Shown here one piece after another: positions 1 through 10,835 of a stretch of 27,001 bases of DNA. Where the stretch lies: NCBI GenBank assembly GCA_001586965.3, contig LUCW03002272.1:105001-132001 (forward strand), given 5' to 3'. A program made the position numbers and the translations under genes. Within the stretch, counting starts at the first letter, position 1. Every line of letters starts with the position of its first letter. Source of the stretch: Sphaeroforma sirkka. Its lineage: Eukaryota > Opisthokonta > Ichthyosporea > Ichthyophonida. Below the pieces are notes generated by a model. It had not been told where the DNA came from and did no database searches. It was given only the letters and a program-made list of their open reading frames with translations.

Positions 1-136
1 GTGTGTGTGTATGTATGCATGTATGTATGTATATATGTATGTATGTATGTATGTATGTACTTATGTACCTATGTATCTATGCACCTATGTATGCATGCAT
101 AAATGCATTTTTGAATGTGTGTGTGTGTGTGTGTGT
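1..136. repeat. (ATGT)n / (GT)n microsatellite
   Basis: Imperfect GTAT/ATGT tetranucleotide repeat from 1 to about 105, then a pure GT run at about 117-136. It probably lies in an upstream intron of FNTB, because the first FNTB exon in view starts at 391. I see no coding sequence in 137-390. Confidence 0.9.
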
Positions 137-390
137 AGTGGTAAATTTATATGCTAGGTCAGTTAAGTAATTTTGCGTGAACGGATTAATAGACAATATA
201 GGTCAGCAATTATCATATATCGAACCTTCTGGATGCGAAGTATGTACATTGCTTGCCAAATGATTCTAATTGGACTTGGTGTTGTTTTCAATGAATCTCA
301 TATTAAGCGTATGTATTCAAAGAATACAACCCCCAAGAAAGCTTAATCTCAGGTGTTTTACTTTCCCACTCGCTGTTGCATGGCATCTAG

Positions 391-1822
391 AATCCCTTCG
401 ATTATCAACAAAAAGTGACTCTTAACCGCAAAGCTCATATCAAGTACCTTCGGAAGAATTTGTTTGGCTATCTACACGGTGGGTTCGTAAGTTTGGATGC
501 CAGCAAAACATGGATATGCTACTGGATAGTCCACTCGCTTAACTTGCTGGATGAATCTTTGAATAAGGAGGAGAAGGACCGGTAAGTAACATTATTGGGT
601 GATGCGGTGCTTTGGAATGTTTCGGAAGCTTTTGAGTGTATATCCGGTTGAAATCTGGCTATGTCTGTGTGGGAGACTCATGCTCGCATTTTCAGCCGCC
701 AGCTTTGTTGTGTATTATTTAACTTTGTTGTGAATATAAGACGAGTATCTGGTAGTTTCCATAATTCAAATTATTTTATCCTTAATCCAGGAGATATCAT
801 AATATTGATACATTCATTGCAATTCATTGCATTATAAATTGTATAACGGCATGCTGCGTTTTAACGATCCCAGACGCGAAGGAATCTTTGATTCGACAGT
901 GAACTGCCAACCCTGCTCTACGCTGCTACAGACTCCCTCTGTTCTCTGCACTGATTTTCCCTGAGCAATTCACTTATATTATACACCCCACATAATAACA
1001 GGATCATAGACTACATCTCAAGGTGTAAGAACGTAGACGGAGGGTTTGGTGGCGGACCTCAACAGCTGTCCCATCTCGCCCCAACATACGCCGCGGTGAA
1101 TTGTCTCGCGTCACTACAAGATGAAGACGCCCTGCGGGTGAGTAAAAGAGTCGTAGCTTGCAAGATCGTATGGGCATATGTATGTATTACTATAAATTTA
1201 TATCATCTTTGCATCCACAAGAGAAGATTCAGTTGATGAGAACATAACAAGGCTACATGCGGACTACATAACTATGTGAGTATTGTACAAATGGTGACAA
1301 TCTCATCTGAAGCTTGCAATCCTTGCCATCAGGTAATAGACAGAGAAAGACTAGTAGAATGGATAAGGACGCTGAAGCAACCCGACGGTTCATTTGTAAT
1401 GCATATTGGAGGAGAGATCGACGTCCGTGGGGCGTACTGCGCGGTGTCTGTACTTAAACTCTGTTGTGTACCAAAAACAACGCGAGATGGTGTTTTTCAA
1501 GGCACGGCAGAGTGGATAGCCCAGTGTCAAACGTATGAGGGGGGAATATCGGGCGTGCCTGGATGCGAGGCGCACGGTGGCTACGGTTTCTGTGGAGTGT
1601 CGGCGATGTGCTTACTTGAAAGAGAAGATTTGTTAGATCTCGATCGACTAATAGTAAGTTTGAGAAAGTGTATGAGTTATGTGGAATGCGTGTCACGCTT
1701 GGTTGTACGCTGATGGCAAAGTACTTTTTGTAGCAGGAGTCTGATATATTGAAAACAGTATGTAATATATATATATATATTTATATATATATTCATGTAT
1801 CTTATATATCTTATATATCTTT

Positions 1823-1869
<47 letters not shown>

Positions 1870-1912
1870 ATATATATATATACATATATATATATATGTA
1901 TGTATATGTATG

Positions 1913-1952
<40 letters not shown>

Positions 1953-3919
1953 CGTGTGTGTGTTTGTGTGTATATATAAGTATATATGTGTTTATGTATG
2001 TATGTATATGTTATGTTGTTATGTATATGTATAATATTGTTTTGTGTCTCTATGTACGTGGATATGAGTATGTGTATGTATACATGAATGCATGCAAATG
2101 TATATACATATCTACATATGTGTACTTGTCGGATACTTAGTCAAGACTTAAATCCATTTTGATATTTTAAAACTTCTGGCTAGGAGTGGGCTGTATATAG
2201 GCAAATGAGATTCGAAGGTGGCTTCCAAGGGCGCACCAATAAATTAGTAGATGGATGTTATTCATTCTGGATGGGTGGGATCTTTCCACTTATAGGATAC
2301 ATGCAAAAGAATAGAGGTATTTTTTTTATCTTCTCGTGTTTATTGTATTTTGTTGCGAGCTGTTTTACGTTTTTATTTGATTCCGCTTTTTGAGTACTGA
2401 ACATTCTGCTTCAGAATGAAATGAGAGATAATATCTACGTACCTGGTGATAACACATTTCGGCCTTCAAAGCACCGGCTGCCCGGTGATGAGGTGCAGGT
2501 TCTTCGTAGTGTTCGCATTTATATGATATTTGTTATCTGGTGTATCGTCGTGGTGGTTCTCATCGACTCTCTGTATTTGTAAATATCAACGCCACGGTGC
2601 AGCTCGATTATCAACAGTATGTATACCGAGCTTTCAAACCATCCGTCACGGTTGAAGCATATGGGACATCGTTTTCCACACTCGGTGGCTTCGGCGAGCG
2701 TTGCATCTTCATTTTTTTTTGTCTGTTTTGGAGTTGTGAACACAGACGAGATGAACTATCTGATGGAGTGCGAATGCATGATTATTGGCAGTACAGCAAC
2801 ACAGTTAGGCAGCAAAAGCCGACAGCACAGATACCAACCACCGCTTGTGGGAAAGAATTTTCTCACACTGCTGCGCTCTACATATATAGCCCTAATCCTC
2901 TTTTTATTTATTATTTATTGTTCGTGCTACACAGCCAAAACAGAAAGCACGCTGGTAAAAGAAGACTGGCTGTTCAACAGAAGTATGTCTGTCATCAATC
3001 TTGTGGCAATGCGCATTCCTGAGCATGCGCTGGGTGCTCCATTATTTGGTCGAAAACAGTTTAACCACTATGTTTGATACACAACGGCACTATGTCTAAC
3101 AATATTGCAAGTGTCGGCCTGTCGTTTTAGGCTGGTTGATTCAGATCTCTACCTATGAATGATACTGAGATATCATATTGTTTCCAATACTGTGTTGAAT
3201 AATTGTCGTTCTCGATCTCCATTTACAGTTGCACTGCAAGAATACATCTTGTTCGCTTGTCAAGAACCTTTCGGAGGCTGCATCGATAAGCCCGGGAAGT
3301 AAGTGTTTTTGGAACTATGATCTAACTTCTTCAGCCTTTGTATTTGGTTTTGATTTACCCATACCAAACTTGCTGTTCGTTTCTAGAGTGCGGGCTGAAT
3401 TATAAATATATCTCGTTGACTTCTGATGACAACCCTTTCGCTTCCATATAATTGTCATGCATATTCCACAGAAGCCGTGACTTCTACCACACGTGTTACG
3501 TGCTAAGCGGACTATCAGTGGCGCAACACTATGCCGAAGAGAACGAGCGCGTGTCTACTTTATTTATTGGGGAGATCGGGAACATAGTGGTAAGTCCGTT
3601 TTGTGAACAGATACACTCAAACAAACTATGTATAGGCCATTACCAACAGGAATGCGCTACAATCGCGAAGAAACAAAATATCTTTTGTAAAGCTACTTGT
3701 GCGATTGCCTTTCGAATCACCTCCATGTACTTGCACAGAAAACATCCATTGCTTGTGTTCTAGCTTTAGCATAGACACCCATCCCTTGACTGTTGAGCTC
3801 AGAGCACTGTATCTCTTCCTTATCCACCACAGGAAACAATCGATCTCTTCCACAATATAACCACAAAATCGTACAGAACGACGATAGAGCTGTTTAAGAT
3901 TCTTGGAGCGGATACGTGA
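391..3919 (+). CDS. FNTB: Protein farnesyltransferase subunit beta (5' partial, 7 exons)
   Basis: Catalytic beta subunit of the cytosolic heterodimer that transfers farnesyl to CaaX-box cysteines. Exons I read: 391-581, 1002-1137, 1333-1653, 2184-2316, 3229-3298, 3472-3589 and 3833-3919. They total 1056 nt (352 codons including TGA), and all phases match across GT-AG introns. Seen: [46 protein letters not shown] and [10 protein letters not shown]. The Asp and Cys of DGCY and the His of FYHT are the family's zinc ligands. The His of AHGGY and the Arg/Lys of GRTNK belong to the diphosphate pocket, so all key residues are present. The roughly 100 N-terminal residues usual for the family are missing. 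An in-frame TAG ends at 390 right before the first exon, so earlier exons lie outside the window. Compared with the human protein, the linker between GYMQKNR and ALQEYIL is short. Intron 3 carries a TA microsatellite and intron 4 is 912 nt. Confidence 0.95.
1764..2120. repeat. (TA)n/(TG)n microsatellite in FNTB intron 3
   Basis: Long near-perfect TA runs to about 1950, with scattered TATG, then degenerate TG/ATGT sequence to about 2120. It fills most of the 530 nt intron 1654-2183. The Tyr-Ile-rich ORFs here are only translated repeat. Confidence 0.92.
2421..3077 (+). other. Intronic ORF cluster resembling a frame-broken membrane protein
   Basis: Inside FNTB intron 4, on the same strand, three consecutive open segments lie in different frames. 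ORF 2421-2582 (53 codons) has a hydrophilic start followed by a membrane-like stretch ([17 protein letters not shown]). A second frame continues from about 2570 with [18 protein letters not shown]. After a run of nine T at 2712-2720 a third frame continues to the stop at 3075-3077. That third segment carries another hydrophobic stretch ([15 protein letters not shown]) and a polar tail. Codon use looks protein-like, but I recognise no family. It may be a nested gene, a nested pseudogene, or chance. It is not needed for FNTB, because exon phases join across it. Confidence 0.3.
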
Positions 3920-3931
3920 TGTTCAGTAACA

Positions 3932-3937
3932 AATAAA
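3932..3937 (+). promoter_or_regulatory. Poly(A) signal of FNTB
   Basis: AATAAA 12 nt after the FNTB stop codon, followed by a second overlapping copy (AATAAATAAA). It implies a very short 3' UTR. Confidence 0.6.
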
Positions 3938-4019
3938 TAAAAATCAATTCGAAAGACACTTATTGCAAGAGCTATTTTAAAAGGCGTACATTGTCTCCAC
4001 TCTGACGACTATACTATAT

Positions 4020-4396
4020 GTAAGGAAATATTGCACTTTAGGGCAATGCGGAGCACTTTCTTCACTTGGCTTGGAATGGACACAATTTATAAGGCTGCAT
4101 TCTCTCAACTAAGATGAACAGATAGCTGCTAAGGATACGTTGTACTTTAGGACAGTGTAAGTACGTTCCTCACTTGGGATAGACACAATATATAAGTGTG
4201 TATTCTCTCCATTCAGATGAACAGATAGCTGCTAAGGATACGTTGTACTTTAGGACATAGTGAAGTACGTTCCTCACTTAATATAGATCACAATCCATAA
4301 GTGTGCATTCTCTCCAATCAGATGAACAGATAGCTGCTAAGGATACATCGAACTTTAGGACATAGTGAAGTACGTTCCTCACTTGGAATAGGCACA
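4020..4396. repeat. ~104 bp tandem repeat (about 3.6 copies) between FNTB and BiP
   Basis: A unit beginning GATGAACAGATAGCTGCTAA recurs at 4113, 4216 and 4321 (periods 103 and 105). Each copy continues with ACTTTAGGACA, TACGTTCCTCACTT and, where complete, CATTCTCTCC-like blocks. A more diverged partial copy precedes it from about 4020, and the last copy is cut at about 4396. It sits in the 654 bp spacer between two convergent genes. No ORF runs through it. The rest of 3920-4573 holds only the two 3' UTRs. Confidence 0.9.
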
Positions 4397-4521
4397 ACTA
4401 CTTCCAAGCCACGGCCAGCCATTCATCGATACTTCGCATACAATCACACATTGCAACCCTACCCTATCCCTCCCTCAACAACCCAAATAGAGATAAGCGT
4501 GGTAAATTTTACAGTCGTTTT

Positions 4522-4527
4522 TTTATT
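4522..4527 (-). promoter_or_regulatory. Poly(A) signal of BiP
   Basis: TTTATT on the plus strand reads AATAAA on the minus strand, 47 nt downstream of the BiP stop codon. Confidence 0.6.
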
Positions 4528-4573
4528 GACCATATTCTAAATGAACATAATAATACCCCACGCGACTCACTAC

Positions 4574-4877
4574 TTAAAGCTCGTCGTGCTCGTCCTCATC
4601 ATCGGCATCAAAGTCACCACCGCCGGCACCTCCCTCGTACATGCCCGAGATAATGGGGTGTACAATCTTCTCTAGCTTCTTCTTCTCGTCATTCAACTCC
4701 TCAGCCTCGGCCTCGGGATTGCTGTCCAGAAACTCGATGGCCTCGTCAGCAGCATCGATAATGGACTTCTTGTCATCTTCGGAAAGCTTGGTGCCAAGCT
4801 TGTCATCATCTTCGGCCTGTGGGATGTGAAAATGGCAATAATATGAGTAAACATGTACGATATAGCTTATATGCTGT

Positions 4878-4908
<31 letters not shown>

Positions 4909-4911
4909 ATG

Positions 4912-4968
<57 letters not shown>

Positions 4969-7601
4969 TACATATATATATAATTCAAAACAACTACTAC
5001 GGTTCTTGTGCACACTTAATACCAAATCACACTCTTACAGCCACGACAGTAATGTGTATATAAATCTAACGAGATTGCATCACGACCCAAACACAATCTC
5101 GGCAAGTTTTACTCGATACTTAAATATTTCCTTCCGAACTATAACCGAATATTCGCAACAGAATCTAAAATCATTTGATATAATTGATACTGTACAGGCC
5201 GCAATTCAGAGTTCGAAAATGCCCATTGCAGAATAGAATATACATACTATCAAAACACACTATGAATATACTACAATAATGCAAGTATTTCTATATAACG
5301 AGATGTTTGCAGTGGATTCAACAACGTACCTGTCCTTTGACGCTGTAGGCGTATGACTCAAGTCCGTTACGGGCATCGACCTTGTCCTTGATCTTCTTGT
5401 CCTCGTCCGCGAACTTCTCGGCATCAGCAATCATCTTCTCGATATCCTCGGGCGTTAGACGGTTTTGGTCGTTGGTGATAGTGATCTCCTCCTTCTTTCC
5501 AGAGCCCTTCTCCTCGGCGGATACACGCAGGATACCGTTGACATCCACCTCGAAGGTCACATCAATCTGTGGCACTCCACGGGGTGCAGAGGGGATACCG
5601 TTCAGGTCGAATTGACCCAGAAGATGGTTATCCTTGGTCATAGGACGTTCACCCTCGTACACCTTGATGGTTACCGTGGGCTGATTATCAGCAGCGGTGG
5701 AGAAGATCTGAGACTTCTTGGCGGGCACAACGTTGTTACGGCCGATAAGCTTGGTCATGACTCCACCAACGGTCTCGATACCGAGAGTAAGAGGGTTCAC
5801 ATCGATCAGTAGGATGTCCTTAAGCTCGGATGTGGCACCACCAAGGATACCTCCCTGAACGGCGGCTCCGTAGGCAACAGCCTCGTCGGGGTTGATGCCA
5901 CGGTTGGGCTCCTTGCCGTTGAATAGACCCTTGACTAGCTGCTGCACCTTGGGGATACGAGTGGATCCTCCAACCATTACAATCTCATCGATCTCGTTCT
6001 TGGCAAGGTCGGAATCCTTCAGTACCTTCTTTACGGGGTCAAGAGTGGACTTGAACAGATCGTTGTTGAGCTCCTCGAACTTGGCACGGGTGAGCGTCTC
6101 GGAGAAATCAATACCGTCGTAAATAGACTCAATCTCCAGACGGGCCTGATGCTGAGAGGATAGCGCACGCTTCGCCTTTTCGACCTCACGACGCAGCTTC
6201 TGCACGGAACGATCGTCCTTGGCAAGATCCTTGTTGTTCTTTTTCTTGAAGATCTCCATGAAGTGCTTGATCACACGCTGATCGAAATCCTCACCTCCCA
6301 AGTGCGTATTACCACTGGTGGCCAGCACCTCGAACACACCGGAATCAATGGCTAGAAGGGACACATCGAAGGTACCACCTCCGAGATCGAACACTAGAAT
6401 GTTTTTCTCGCCATCCTGCTTGTCCAAACCATATGCAATGGCGGCGGCTGTGGGCTCGTTGATGATACGCAGAACGATAAGTCCGGCAATCACACCGGCA
6501 TCCTTAGTGGCCTGACGCTGAGCATCGTTAAAGTACGCGGGCACGGTAACAACGGCGTGTGTGACTTCGTGACCAAGGAACGCCTCGGCGGTCTCCTTCA
6601 TGTTGGTCAACACCATAGCGGACACCTCCTCGGGGGCAAGTACCTTCTTACCAACTGACGTGTCTACCTCGATGTGGGGCTTCTGGTTCTTCTCGATCAG
6701 GGTGAAGGGGAAATACTTGCGATCATCTTGTACGGCCTTATCCGTCCAGTCACGTCCGATAAGACGCTTGGCATCGAAGATGGTGTTCTTGGGGTTTGAT
6801 GTAAGCTGATTCTTGGCGGCATCTCCAACTAGACGCTCACCCTCCTCGGTGAAAGCGACGTATGAAGGGGTGATACGGTTACCTGTAGGAAGAGGGGCAA
6901 GTCATATTTATCAGAACCCCAGATGGTAATATATATGTCGCCTGATTGCGATACAAAACAGGGGCAACCGTTTGAAAGTTGAAACCATAACGGAGTACGA
7001 AACCAAATCACCACCTTGCATAACAGTGAGCGTTTCATTCAGAGCTACAGATAGCACTACTAGAAACAATCGAAGCCGTCGGTAAGGGTTATCGTTCTCG
7101 TAACAGCTCAAACACGTTAATGCACGGATATAATCCCATATTGAAGTCCCGCCCGTCACTCGTCGCAATGGACTAACTAACAAGCGCGTGAAGAACATAA
7201 AACCGACTAGGCACATGCACATGTAAATGTAGTCGATGACCGCACTATAGATCGCTCGCATTCAAACTTCGTCCACAACAACACTCAGACACTAACTGTC
7301 AAAATCTACAGCAGGATATTATTCTACCACAATGGCAGATAGCGCACTAAGCCATGAACACTACTATCAATTTCGATATGAATACATTCGATATGAATAA
7401 ATCCATACCTTGTGAGTTAGGGATGATCTCTACACGGCCGTTCTGGAAAACACCTACACACGAGTATGTGGTACCCAGATCGATACCGATCACGGTACCA
7501 TAGTCATTCTTCTTCTCGGCCTTCTCGGCAGCCTCCTCACCGAAGGAGGTACCTACGCACGCGAGTGCTAATAAAGAGAGAGCGTACTGAAATGCTTTCA
7601 T
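4574..7601 (-). CDS. ER HSP70 chaperone BiP/GRP78/Kar2, HDEL-retained (3 exons, complete)
   Basis: ATP-dependent HSP70 of the ER lumen: it folds secretory proteins, takes part in translocation and ERAD, and senses unfolded proteins. Exons (transcript order): 7601-7409, 6882-5330 and 4816-4574, with phases matching through GT-AG introns of 526 and 513 nt. The total is 662 residues, close to the usual ~655-680. Residues 1 to about 21 form a signal peptide ([21 protein letters not shown]). Next come the nucleotide-binding domain ([14 protein letters not shown] near residue 39, [35 protein letters not shown]), the linker [14 protein letters not shown], the substrate-binding domain with [16 protein letters not shown], and a helical lid. 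The acidic C-terminus ends EDEHDEL; HDEL is the ER-retrieval signal, which separates it from cytosolic HSP70. The start is fixed by the signal peptide. I found no convincing ERSE (CCAAT-N9-CCACG) upstream. Antisense ORFs over this gene are shadows. Confidence 0.97.
4878..4982. repeat. (GT)n(TA)n microsatellite in BiP intron 2
   Basis: A GT run at about 4886-4909 followed by a TA run at about 4914-4962, inside the 513 nt intron 4817-5329. The rest of the intron has no recognisable feature. Confidence 0.92.
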
Positions 7602-8553
7602 TTTGTATATAGCAACTGTCTGGTAACTAGTGCACTTATCGCTACACTATTATAGGTATGAGAAGTTTTGCGGATAAATTTGTTTACAATTTCGTCGACA
7701 CTTTTTTTTTCACTTTCCCGATTTTTTTCAGTAGTAGGTACAGTGTACTGTTATTTATTTATTTTTGTATATATTTACACAGTCCCAGGACCCTGAGTCC
7801 CAAACTCTTCGCCTCTTCGGTCAGTACTCAGTACGCTGGAGGCGAAGGAGAGAAAAGCAGATCCCGATCTTTGTCCTATACCTGATTGGCTGGGGTGTTC
7901 CATATCCCACGCGATATTATAGAAAAAACGGAATATACACACAGAACCCCCCCTCAGGCCTCAAGCCATAGTAACTATAGGACCTCTTCTTACACACAGA
8001 GGGGCTTATTCACTCCCTCAGACTCAGAGTCTCAGTCTCTCAGACCACTAACTCAAAGGCTCAAATCGAGCAGCGGCCAGGCAACAGCTTTCATCACAGG
8101 GCACAGGCCAAGCATCACACTCACCAATCTCCAATGATTTCAGTTCGCAGTTTTTCACAATGGGCTCTCGAAGAACGAAAAACTGAAAATGTGTACAAAT
8201 AAAGCAAGATTCTAGTTCGGTACTACTACTCTATTGCGGATCCAAGGCAACGGCGCCATCAAGCTCTTGTATATCGGATCATCAATAAATGAATGATGCA
8301 GTTGGTTTGCTTTTTGCGTGCATAAACTTATGTAGACGGAATACATACATAGTTTTTTTATATGTATTTTTGTGATTAGTATGTACCGTACCTGTGTAAA
8401 TATTAAGTACGTGTACGTGGGATACATAAGCATACGTGCATATATAGGCATAAATAAGTTTAGTATATTGAGATCACATTCGATCGCTAATTGGCGATAT
8501 AGCGTATTACGTTGATATATAGTCCTGTTCCTTTTAGCTAGCGGTTTCAAGCC
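7602..8553. other. Head-to-head spacer: BiP promoter and upstream region of an unknown gene
   Basis: About 950 bp between the divergent BiP and 8554 genes; it should hold both promoters. On the BiP (minus) strand there is a CCAAT box (CCAGCCAATCAGG, about 7880-7893) and a TATA-like CTATAATAG near 7647-7656. A short CTCAG/GACTC-rich block lies at about 8010-8050. A perfect 9 bp inverted repeat is at 8148-8156 / 8177-8185. I see no convincing ERSE, UPRE or paired heat-shock element, and no gene. The 119-codon minus ORF over 8212-8571 overlaps the start of the neighbouring gene and looks random. Confidence 0.5.
8148..8185. repeat. Perfect 9 bp inverted repeat with 20 nt loop
   Basis: CAGTTTTTC at 8148-8156 is the exact reverse complement of GAAAAACTG at 8177-8185. 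It lies in the BiP/unknown-gene spacer. It could be a weak hairpin or a dyad protein-binding site; the stem is short and AT-rich, so chance is possible. Confidence 0.55.
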
Positions 8554-10123
8554 ATGTCGACCATTCCACAACTGTGTTCAGCAGCAACACAGCCTCCTAC
8601 CATATCGGCCCTACCCGATGATCCAGATGTACTGCTTGGTATGCTTCGCCGAGGACACACCCAGTATAACAATCTCCGAACTACTTATCTACAGATATTA
8701 CGGACTTTTGAACATGCCAGACACCATTGGGAACTTCTTGTTACCATGGAGAGGAAATTAAGTGAAGCGGAGAAGGTGTTAAGCACGGTGAGTTCTGAAA
8801 ATTGAATGTTTTCATCAGCAAATAGTATTTCATTCTGCGTGCAAAATTGATCAATGCCGACAATTAATGGCTGTGTTCATATAGCTGGTACGGTTGAACT
8901 ATTTCTAAGTTTGGGACTAATAGCTATATCCACGTTTGTGACTAATATTTGGATGGGTGTTCCAAAGAAAAATAACTAAGGTATTTGTTACCAGTAATAT
9001 TTTTGCATTGAAAGGAGTGAGTGTGGTTTTCATTCAGAATGGCAATTTCCCAATTGGTTTGCGTGATAACGAGTACAGTTTTCACATCTAAAACTCCCTC
9101 TCGTGATATACTACAGGGAAATTCCATAATTAGATCACAATGTGTACTTGAATTCCTGCTTCCCTATGTGTACCCCAAGCGTATAGTTATATTCCAATGG
9201 TTCTCATGCAAAGTCGATTATATAATACTATATTACAGACATATACCCATCTCTAACTCTGAGAGCTATTTTGCGTCTTACCATATAGCATACTGCAGCA
9301 GAAAAGGAGTTGATGACTGCTTTCAAGGATTTGAGACTTGTGTCGACGAACAGGATGAAACGTGTAGATTCTAGCCATGTATGGCACCGGAAGAAAAAGG
9401 TATGCCTAGTTTTGCGAATTTGGTGACGAATATCCCTGATATGGCCTTTTACCTAGACGGCAAGCATAATATTACAGTGTACTGGTATATGTTTGTAGCC
9501 TCTGCGCGAATCTGTGTGGCAAACGTATGAACGTATGAACTGACAGTAATTGTGAAAACACCTTGGCCGATGTTCATCCCTATGTGCTCATTTATGTACA
9601 TATTTAGACCATCGCCGCCAAGGCAGCTATGGCCGCACTGTGCAAGTCGTTTCCCGACAGAGTGCGTGTGAAGAACATCGCTTTCTCCATATCAATGACC
9701 GCAGACGACAGTCCCCTCGATAGGGACATGTGGGTGATGAATGAGAACCTCGAGACAATACGAGTGGCTGACAGAGATGACACCACGTATATATTTCGTC
9801 ATCCAGTACCGAACTCCGAATATGTCGATACCAACGGAAAATGCAACTCCACCGCACACCAAAAGTATGGTGGTACCGGTCGATATTTGGATGAAATTTA
9901 TAACACAGCGATAGAACACGACAACCTCTTCAAAAAACCTTGGAAGAGAAAGTCGAAAAACTGCATGGGGAAGGAGAATGTGAGGGCTGAGAATATGTAC
10001 CACAGCGATGATTGTACTAATGAATGTAGTGATGTCGAGTATGAAGACTGCGATAGCAGCGATGCTGATGAGTGTGTTGGCAACAGTCTTGGAAATAACA
10101 TACCGCTAGGTTTAAACAAATAA
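8554..10123 (+). CDS. Unrecognised 286-residue protein (3 exons)
   Basis: I do not recognise this family. Exon model: 8554-8787, 9289-9399 and 9608-10123, all phase 0, with donors GTGAGT and GTATGC and acceptors CATATAG and TATTTAG; 78 + 37 + 171 residues. The ATG at 8554 begins the first long in-frame exon. Residues ~25-115 look helical and charged (LLGMLRRGHTQYNNL, MERKLSEAEKVL, EKELMTAFKDLRL) and could form a short coiled coil. A basic patch (HVWHRKKK) spans the exon 2/3 junction. The middle is Ala-rich then mixed (KAAMAALCKSFPDRVRVKN). The C-terminal ~35 residues are strongly acidic (SDVEYEDCDSSDADE). There is no signal peptide or membrane segment, so it is probably nuclear or cytosolic. 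It is divergent from BiP and convergent with APH1. The exon 2 acceptor is the least certain: the stronger-looking CTGCAG 12 nt downstream would break the phase. Confidence 0.6.
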
Positions 10124-10835
10124 CTCGAGATATAATTCCGTACTGCTGTTTGCATATCCTATCGCATTTCATTGATACACCCAGCTCATGGGACGGAACT
10201 TGGGCCAGGCGACTTCATTGGGGAGAATACATGACTATGTTGGGGAGACTCTGTGATTGTTCTCTATGATATATGTTGTAAGCCACTGTACTTGAATGTG
10301 AACGGTGTCCAAAGAACTAGCTCCATTGCAAAATAACCCGAGCTCTAGAAAAGAGCGAAGCCCTTACAATAGCGTACACTGCAACAATACTTAGTAGAAG
10401 TCAAGCGAAGCTCCCAAACTGGATGGATGTTCACTATGAAGCTAACTGCCGCAGTATATCGGTAATGATCGCACCAGCCTAGTGAATGAGTTGTGAATAT
10501 AATCACAAACCATAACTCGGTTTCTAGAATTGAGACACTAGATGGTATATTGATCTCTTGATCTTCCTATCGCAAATTTTAATAGATTTCACAATGATAC
10601 TTGATAGACGTGCTTCTTTTTGTGTCGAATTATTTTTATTCAAGGAATCCTGTACTTGCGAAAATCCCGGGTCATATAGCGAGTCCCTATAACCAAAGTT
10701 CATTTTCGGATCTGACAGGAAATCATATAACCTACAACTATAAATGTTCTCCAAATCACATATTTGTTAAGTTTAATTTGAAGTTCAATCTATTTACAAT
10801 TCACTAATCTTACTTAAGTGTGATATAGCTTTTCA
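10124..10835. other. Convergent spacer between the unknown gene and APH1
   Basis: About 710 bp of moderately AT-rich sequence holding the two 3' UTRs. I found no AATAAA on the plus strand for the upstream gene. On the minus strand AATAAA occurs at 10640-10635, about 195 nt past the APH1 stop. The small ORFs (for example 10524-10754 minus) have no protein-like features. No RNA gene is recognised. Confidence 0.5.
10635..10640 (-). promoter_or_regulatory. Candidate poly(A) signal of APH1
   Basis: AATAAA on the minus strand, the nearest canonical hexamer downstream of the APH1 stop codon (about 195 nt). Confidence 0.4.

Noticed and set aside
2414..2511. Extra FNTB exon after the acceptor-like CTTCAG at 2415
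   Set aside because: Phase 1 from exon 4 gives an immediate TGA, while exon 4 joins exon 3229 in perfect phase into ALQEYIL.
5382..6809. Several 60-115 codon plus-strand ORFs opposite BiP
   Set aside because: Antisense shadows of a strongly biased HSP70 coding exon; the BiP reading explains every base.
8212..8571. 119-codon minus-strand ORF
   Set aside because: Overlaps the start of the 8554 gene, has AT-driven composition, and carries no motif.
9021..9374. 117-codon ORF inside the unknown gene's region
   Set aside because: Its frame conflicts with the coding exon 9289-9399, which joins both neighbours in phase 0; mostly intron.
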